Of a stretch of DNA of 64,000 bases, positions 60,537 to 64,000 are shown one piece after another. This DNA is from Akkermansiaceae bacterium. Its GTDB lineage: Bacteria; Verrucomicrobiota; Verrucomicrobiia; Verrucomicrobiales; Akkermansiaceae. A program made the position numbers and the translations under genes. The notes beneath the pieces were generated by a model, which was not told the DNA's origin, did no database searches, and was given only the letters and a program-made list of their open reading frames with translations. Where the stretch lies: assembly GCA_024233135.1 (NCBI GenBank), contig JACKPZ010000004.1, forward strand, positions 124,001 through 188,000, written 5' to 3'. The stretch's first letter is position 1. Every line of letters begins with the position of its first letter.

Positions 60537-61916
60537 TCATCGACCACGGCCGCGTCCACCGCGACCACCACGGTCGAACATGTCGCGCCCTTCCGCGATG
60601 CGTTCTTTCGCGTCGTCGGAAAGGACGGTCGATTGTGCGGCATAGGCCTTGGCCGCGCTCTCGTCCTCGCGCAGCCACTTGCTGACGGCGACACCGACGG
60701 TGCGTTCGCGATCGCGCTCGTCACCGATGCTCTCGGCGACCTTCACAAGCTCGGAGGGATTCGAGCTGTTGTTCGTCCAGACGAACGATTGCAGAGCGCT
60801 GTCGCGGACGTTCCCTTCGCCGAACGAGTTGGCATAGGTCAAGGCGGCGTTGGCGTTCTGGTTCACCCAGCTCGACATCAGTTCGCGCATGCCGTCACGC
60901 AGCACCCCTTCGTCGGTCTGGGTCTTGAGGAAATCCCCGGCCGACTGCGGATCGATGCGAGCCAGATCCTCCACAACATCGCGAACCGCGCGGTTCTTGG
61001 CGTCGCCCTCCTCCATTTTGGCCACTTCGCTGACCGCGGCGTCGGGATCGACGTTCGAAAGCCCGCGGATGGCGGCGCCGAGAGCGTCGTTCTGTTCGTC
61101 CGCCGGAAGCGTGCGCACCCATGCGGCGGCTTCGCTGAAACTCTTCGCGCCATACTGCATGGCCACCGTGCGGTAGGCGTCGCCCTTGTCGCCGTCCATC
61201 GAGGCGAGCATCGAGGCGGCTTCCGCCGGATCGTTTTTCGCGACCTCGCCGATCACCGCGGACATCGCCTCTTCTTTGTCGGTCGTCAGGCTGCTGGCCC
61301 ATGCCATCGCCGCCGCCGGGTCCTGACGGGCCCACTCGCTGGCGATGATCGAGGGCGCGCCCTCGTTGCCCATCGGCCCGCGGCCGAATCGGCCCATCAT
61401 GGCGAATTCACGCGGATTGTCCGCATAGTATTTCGCGGCGCTCTGGGGATCGACGCCCGCCCAGCTCTGGAGGATCGTCGGACGGACGAACGCGCCGCCG
61501 AAGCCCATCGAGTTCGAGTAGGCCATCGCTGCGTTGGGATCCACCTCCGCCCAGCGGCTGAAGAGGAGGAACGAAGCCATGATGCGCTCGTTCATCGCCA
61601 GGTTGTCGAGTTTCCCGGCGGCATCCTCGAGTTCGTCGGGGCTCAGTCCCGCGTAGTATTCCATCAGCGCCTGGATGCGGTTGGAGGCACCGGGCATGCG
61701 CGAGATTTCGCCGGGGCTGGTGGGCCGTTGCGCGCGGCGGGTCGCGTTCGCGGCCGCCGAGGCGCCATCGGCGCGGCTGGTGGCGCGGGTGCGGATGGCG
61801 GATTCCGATTGAGCGCTGTCGGCAGTGTCGCTGCCGGAGACGTTTTTACCGGAGATGAAACCACCGACGGCACCCACAACGAGGGCCGCGGCTGGGAAGA
61901 TCCAGGGATTTTTCAT
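60537..61916 (-). CDS. Membrane-anchored helical-repeat protein, verrucomicrobial type
   Basis: A 459-residue protein with an N-terminal membrane anchor (residues 5-24) and a series of repeats of about 30-45 residues built on the motif W/VAxxDPxxA. Copies are at WAEVDPNAA (Asp126), WAGVDPQSA (Asp155), WARQDPAAA (Asp199), VAKNDPAEA (Asp229), LSNVDPDAA (Asp290) and LARIDPQSA (Asp322). The pattern suggests stacked helices for protein binding. It ends in a basic Gly/Arg tail (DRGGRGGRGRGR). No catalytic site was seen, and the partner is unknown. It lies 74 bp behind the hypothetical gene on the same strand. Confidence 0.75.
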   Translation of the reverse strand: MKNPWIFPAAALVVGAVGGFISGKNVSGSDTADSAQSESAIRTRATSRADGASAAANATRRAQRPTSPGEISRMPGASNRIQALMEYYAGLSPDELEDAAGKLDNLAMNERIMASFLLFSRWAEVDPNAAMAYSNSMGFGGAFVRPTILQSWAGVDPQSAAKYYADNPREFAMMGRFGRGPMGNEGAPSIIASEWARQDPAAAMAWASSLTTDKEEAMSAVIGEVAKNDPAEAASMLASMDGDKGDAYRTVAMQYGAKSFSEAAAWVRTLPADEQNDALGAAIRGLSNVDPDAAVSEVAKMEEGDAKNRAVRDVVEDLARIDPQSAGDFLKTQTDEGVLRDGMRELMSSWVNQNANAALTYANSFGEGNVRDSALQSFVWTNNSSNPSELVKVAESIGDERDRERTVGVAVSKWLREDESAAKAYAAQSTVLSDDAKERIAEGRDMFDRGGRGGRGRGR

Positions 61917-61990
61917 AGGTTGGAGGCGTTATCTTAGGGAAACCGCCGGCCTCGGGAATTGTTTCCGGTTTTTCGGAAAGGTCCCGGGTT

Positions 61991-62563
61991 TCAAAATCCG
62001 GGGCGGAACGCGGCCTCGGCATGGTCCCCCTCGCCCGCCCATCCGCAGCGGTGCAATGCCTCGATCGCGCGCCCCCGGCCCGGGATCCACAGCCCCTCGC
62101 GGACGAGCTGACGGCCGTCCCGCGACATCCCGCGACCCGCCAGCACGCGTTCGGACAGATGCATGCAGCACCAGGCACGCCACGCGCGCCGCTCGCGATC
62201 CTCTCCGCTCATCCGGCTGGCGAGATGTTGGAAGTGCCGCACCGGATCGCCGAGAAAGCCGCGGCCACCGTCCGCCGAGCCTTCGAGAATCCAACGCAGC
62301 GCGGCATATGGGGGCGGGAAACGAGCCAGGACCGGATCTTCCGCCGGCAGATCCGCCATCCACGCTTTGTTCAACTGGAGGATCGCCTGGGCCGGCTTGC
62401 CGGCGAGCCACAGCTCCTGCGCGAGCTGCAGCGCATCCAGATAAAACTCCGCGCCCCGCGTGCGTCCGTGCCGCCGCGTCCGGTCGAACCCGAGCAGCTC
62501 GCCCACCTCGGGCAGCCACGGGCACGCGGGCGGCGTCACGGGTTCTTCCATCGCCGGGAGCAT
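61991..62563 (-). CDS. Hypothetical protein
   Basis: About 190 residues with no signal peptide and no recognised domain. It is mostly helical and moderately basic, with FYLDALQLAQELWLAGKPAQAILQLNKA in the middle and a conserved-looking RAWRAWCCMHLSERVLAG. Several in-frame starts exist (62632, 62563, 62551); 62563 is given. The Trp/Arg-rich composition resembles small tetratricopeptide-like proteins. The helical-repeat gene follows on the same strand. Function unknown. Confidence 0.6.
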   Translation of the reverse strand: MLPAMEEPVTPPACPWLPEVGELLGFDRTRRHGRTRGAEFYLDALQLAQELWLAGKPAQAILQLNKAWMADLPAEDPVLARFPPPYAALRWILEGSADGGRGFLGDPVRHFQHLASRMSGEDRERRAWRAWCCMHLSERVLAGRGMSRDGRQLVREGLWIPGRGRAIEALHRCGWAGEGDHAEAAFRPGF

Positions 62564-62664
62564 CGGACGCCGCGGCGGACCTGTCAGCCCCATTTCCCGC
62601 CGCTTCACCGTCATACGGTTCGGTCCTTGCATCGGGCGGGCGATTTTTCACCCTCCCGTCACCC

Positions 62665-63885
62665 ATGAGCCGCCTCGAAGGAAAAGCACTCGTCGCCCAA
62701 GGGGGCGGCCCCACCCACGTCATCAACCAAAGCGTCGTCGGCGTCGCCCTCGAAGCCCGCCGCCACAGCCGCATCCACGCGCTCTACGGCGCCGTCCACG
62801 GCGTGCGCGGCATCATCGAGGAGGATTTCCTCGATCTCACCCGCGAAACCACCCGCAACCTCGACCTTGTCGGCGCCACCCCGTCGTCCGGCCTGCTCTC
62901 CACCCGCGACAAACCCGACGCCGAATACTGCGGCAGAATGTTCGAGGTGATGAAGGCCCACGACATCCGCTTCTTCTTCTACGTCGGCGGAAACGACTCG
63001 TCCGACACCGTGCGCATCGTCTCCGAGCACGCCAAGGCCGCCAACTACGACCTCCGCGCCATCCACATCCCCAAGACGATCGACAACGACCTGGAGGAAA
63101 ACGACCACTGCCCCGGCTTCGGCTCCGCCGCGCGGTACGTCGCCAACGCCTTCACCGGAGCCTCGCTCGACAACCGCGCGCTCGGCGGCATCTACATCGG
63201 CATCGTCATGGGCCGCCACGCCGGCTTCCTCACCGCCGCCGCCGCCATGGCCAACACCTACGACGACGACGGCCCGCACCTCATCTATCTGCCCGAGCGC
63301 GCGTTCGATACCGACAAGTTCCTCGCCGACGTCCGGTCGGTCTATCAGAAACACGGCTGCTGCGTCATCGCCGTTTCCGAAGGCATCTCCGACAGCTCCG
63401 GCACGCCGGTCATCACCAAGCTCATGGGCGAGGAACGCGACGCCCACGGCAATGTCCAGCTCTCCGGCACCGGCGCCCTCGGCGACCTGCTCGCCGATAC
63501 CATCAAGGAGAAACTCGGCATCAAACGCGTCCGCGCCGACACCTTCGGCTACCTCCAGCGCTGCCTCATCGGCTCCGCCTCCGATGTCGACCAGGCCGAG
63601 GCCCGCGAGGTCGGCGAGGCCGCCGTGCGCTTCGCCATGCTCGGCGATGCCGACGGCTCCGTCGCCATCCGCCGCCCGGTGCCCGACTACCGCGCCTCCT
63701 ACGACCTCGTCCCGCTCCAGAACGTCGCCGGCAAGACCCGCCACATGCCCGACGCCTTCATCAACGCCGCCGGCAACCACGTCACCCCCGCCTTCCGCGA
63801 CTGGTGCCGCCCGCTGCTCGGCTCGGACATGCCCCAGGCCCACCGCTTCCGCGCCCCCGCCGTGCCGAAGATCCTCAAGGCTTGA
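62665..63885 (+). CDS. pfp: 6-phosphofructokinase, pyrophosphate type
   Basis: Phosphorylates fructose 6-phosphate; the sequence suggests PPi rather than ATP as donor. The 406-residue protein has the phosphate loop VAQGGGPTHVINQS at the N-terminus, GGNDSSDTV where ATP enzymes have GGDGS, and PKTIDNDLEEND with the lysine typical of PPi-dependent members (ATP enzymes have glycine). MGRHAGFLTA and ISDSSGTPVI are further family blocks. A PPi enzyme could run glycolysis in both directions and pairs logically with gpmI. The ATG at 62665 is the first with an unambiguous family N-terminus. The 115 bases after the stop hold only a GC hairpin. Confidence 0.93.
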   Translation: MSRLEGKALVAQGGGPTHVINQSVVGVALEARRHSRIHALYGAVHGVRGIIEEDFLDLTRETTRNLDLVGATPSSGLLSTRDKPDAEYCGRMFEVMKAHDIRFFFYVGGNDSSDTVRIVSEHAKAANYDLRAIHIPKTIDNDLEENDHCPGFGSAARYVANAFTGASLDNRALGGIYIGIVMGRHAGFLTAAAAMANTYDDDGPHLIYLPERAFDTDKFLADVRSVYQKHGCCVIAVSEGISDSSGTPVITKLMGEERDAHGNVQLSGTGALGDLLADTIKEKLGIKRVRADTFGYLQRCLIGSASDVDQAEAREVGEAAVRFAMLGDADGSVAIRRPVPDYRASYDLVPLQNVAGKTRHMPDAFINAAGNHVTPAFRDWCRPLLGSDMPQAHRFRAPAVPKILKA

Positions 63886-64000
63886 GATCCCGCGGCCGGG
63901 GAGTCGTCCCATTCCAACGCGCCGTCACCGGCGCGCCTACCGATCGGTTCCCGCGTCAATCAAAGCGCATGTGTCGGAGTGCGCCGGCCGCGACGGCGCT

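Noticed and set aside
63918..63935. Hairpin CGCGCCG-TCAC-CGGCGCG behind pfp
   Set aside because: No T-run on either strand, so a terminator is not supported; may be a REP-like stem.
1..64000. CRISPR array, complete IS element or prophage
   Set aside because: No regularly spaced repeats, transposase or integrase genes, or phage structural genes were found; the only repeats are those listed.

Overview
The window looks like chromosomal DNA of a high-GC Verrucomicrobiota bacterium, probably a Luteolibacter/Haloferula-like member of the Verrucomicrobiae. This is inferred from gene content, not from an rRNA gene. The evidence is a sulfatase, a LacZ-family beta-galactosidase with an extra lectin-like module, a sialate O-acetylesterase, a pseudopilin-like protein, large secreted proteins with a C-terminal EYALGLNP-type motif, a eukaryotic-type (GSII) glutamine synthetase, and a perfect match to the verrucomicrobial LexA motif TGTTC-N4-GAACA in front of an imuA-imuB-dnaE2 operon. 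No prophage, complete insertion sequence, CRISPR array or rRNA gene was seen.

Layout. 0-3 kb: rodA and gpmI (minus). 3-7.4 kb: secreted beta-galactosidase and a convergent pseudopilin-like protein. 7.6-13 kb: the SOS mutagenesis operon behind a LexA box. 13-15.5 kb: a sulfatase, a gene-poor stretch with degenerate repeats, and tRNA-Ser(UGA). 15.5-21 kb: an assimilatory sulfate reduction cluster, cysJ-cysI-cysH-cysK (minus). 21-25.5 kb: sialate O-acetylesterase, a minimal kinase-fold protein next to a PP2C phosphatase, and GSII. 25.6-31.7 kb: zinc-ribbon protein, fumarase, a two-domain class II aldolase-like protein, lipoprotein MsrB, EboE and a cyclophilin. 32-39.8 kb: two secreted unknowns, an aldo/keto reductase-like protein, a LOG protein, Mn-type superoxide dismutase, RmuC, a ParE-type toxin-antitoxin pair and RlmN. 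39.8-46 kb: a 1773-residue secreted multidomain protein and a TauE-type exporter. 46-50.7 kb: a polyphosphate island (PPK2, Ppx-like, PPK1). 50.8-52 kb: two small minus-strand genes, each ending in a 125-bp repeat that resembles an integron attC site. 52.3-64 kb: a lipoprotein, an acyltransferase, an amidase/YkgJ pair, phosphatidylserine decarboxylase, GlnD, ribosomal protein S16, a MidA-type methyltransferase, a helical-repeat protein, and a PPi-type phosphofructokinase.

How the genes work together. CysJIHK form a pathway from PAPS to cysteine. ImuA/ImuB/DnaE2 form a damage-inducible translesion synthesis module. The enzymes of the polyphosphate island make, use and possibly sense polyphosphate. 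GSII and GlnD belong to nitrogen assimilation, although GSII enzymes are not normally controlled by adenylylation. The secreted galactosidase, sulfatase and esterase fit growth on sulfated or acetylated polysaccharides or mucins.

The most unusual signal is the cassette-like pair at 50.8-52 kb. Two unrelated small genes are each followed by a 125-bp repeat (104 of 125 positions identical). In the downstream gene the stop codon lies inside the repeat's RYYYAAC box. In the other gene a single base difference in that box turns TAA into GAA, so translation runs 31 codons into the repeat. Other points worth checking are the minimal kinase/phosphatase pair, the degenerate second aldolase domain, the Ppx homologue with altered phosphate-binding loops, and a 39-base palindromic element present in two intergenic regions.
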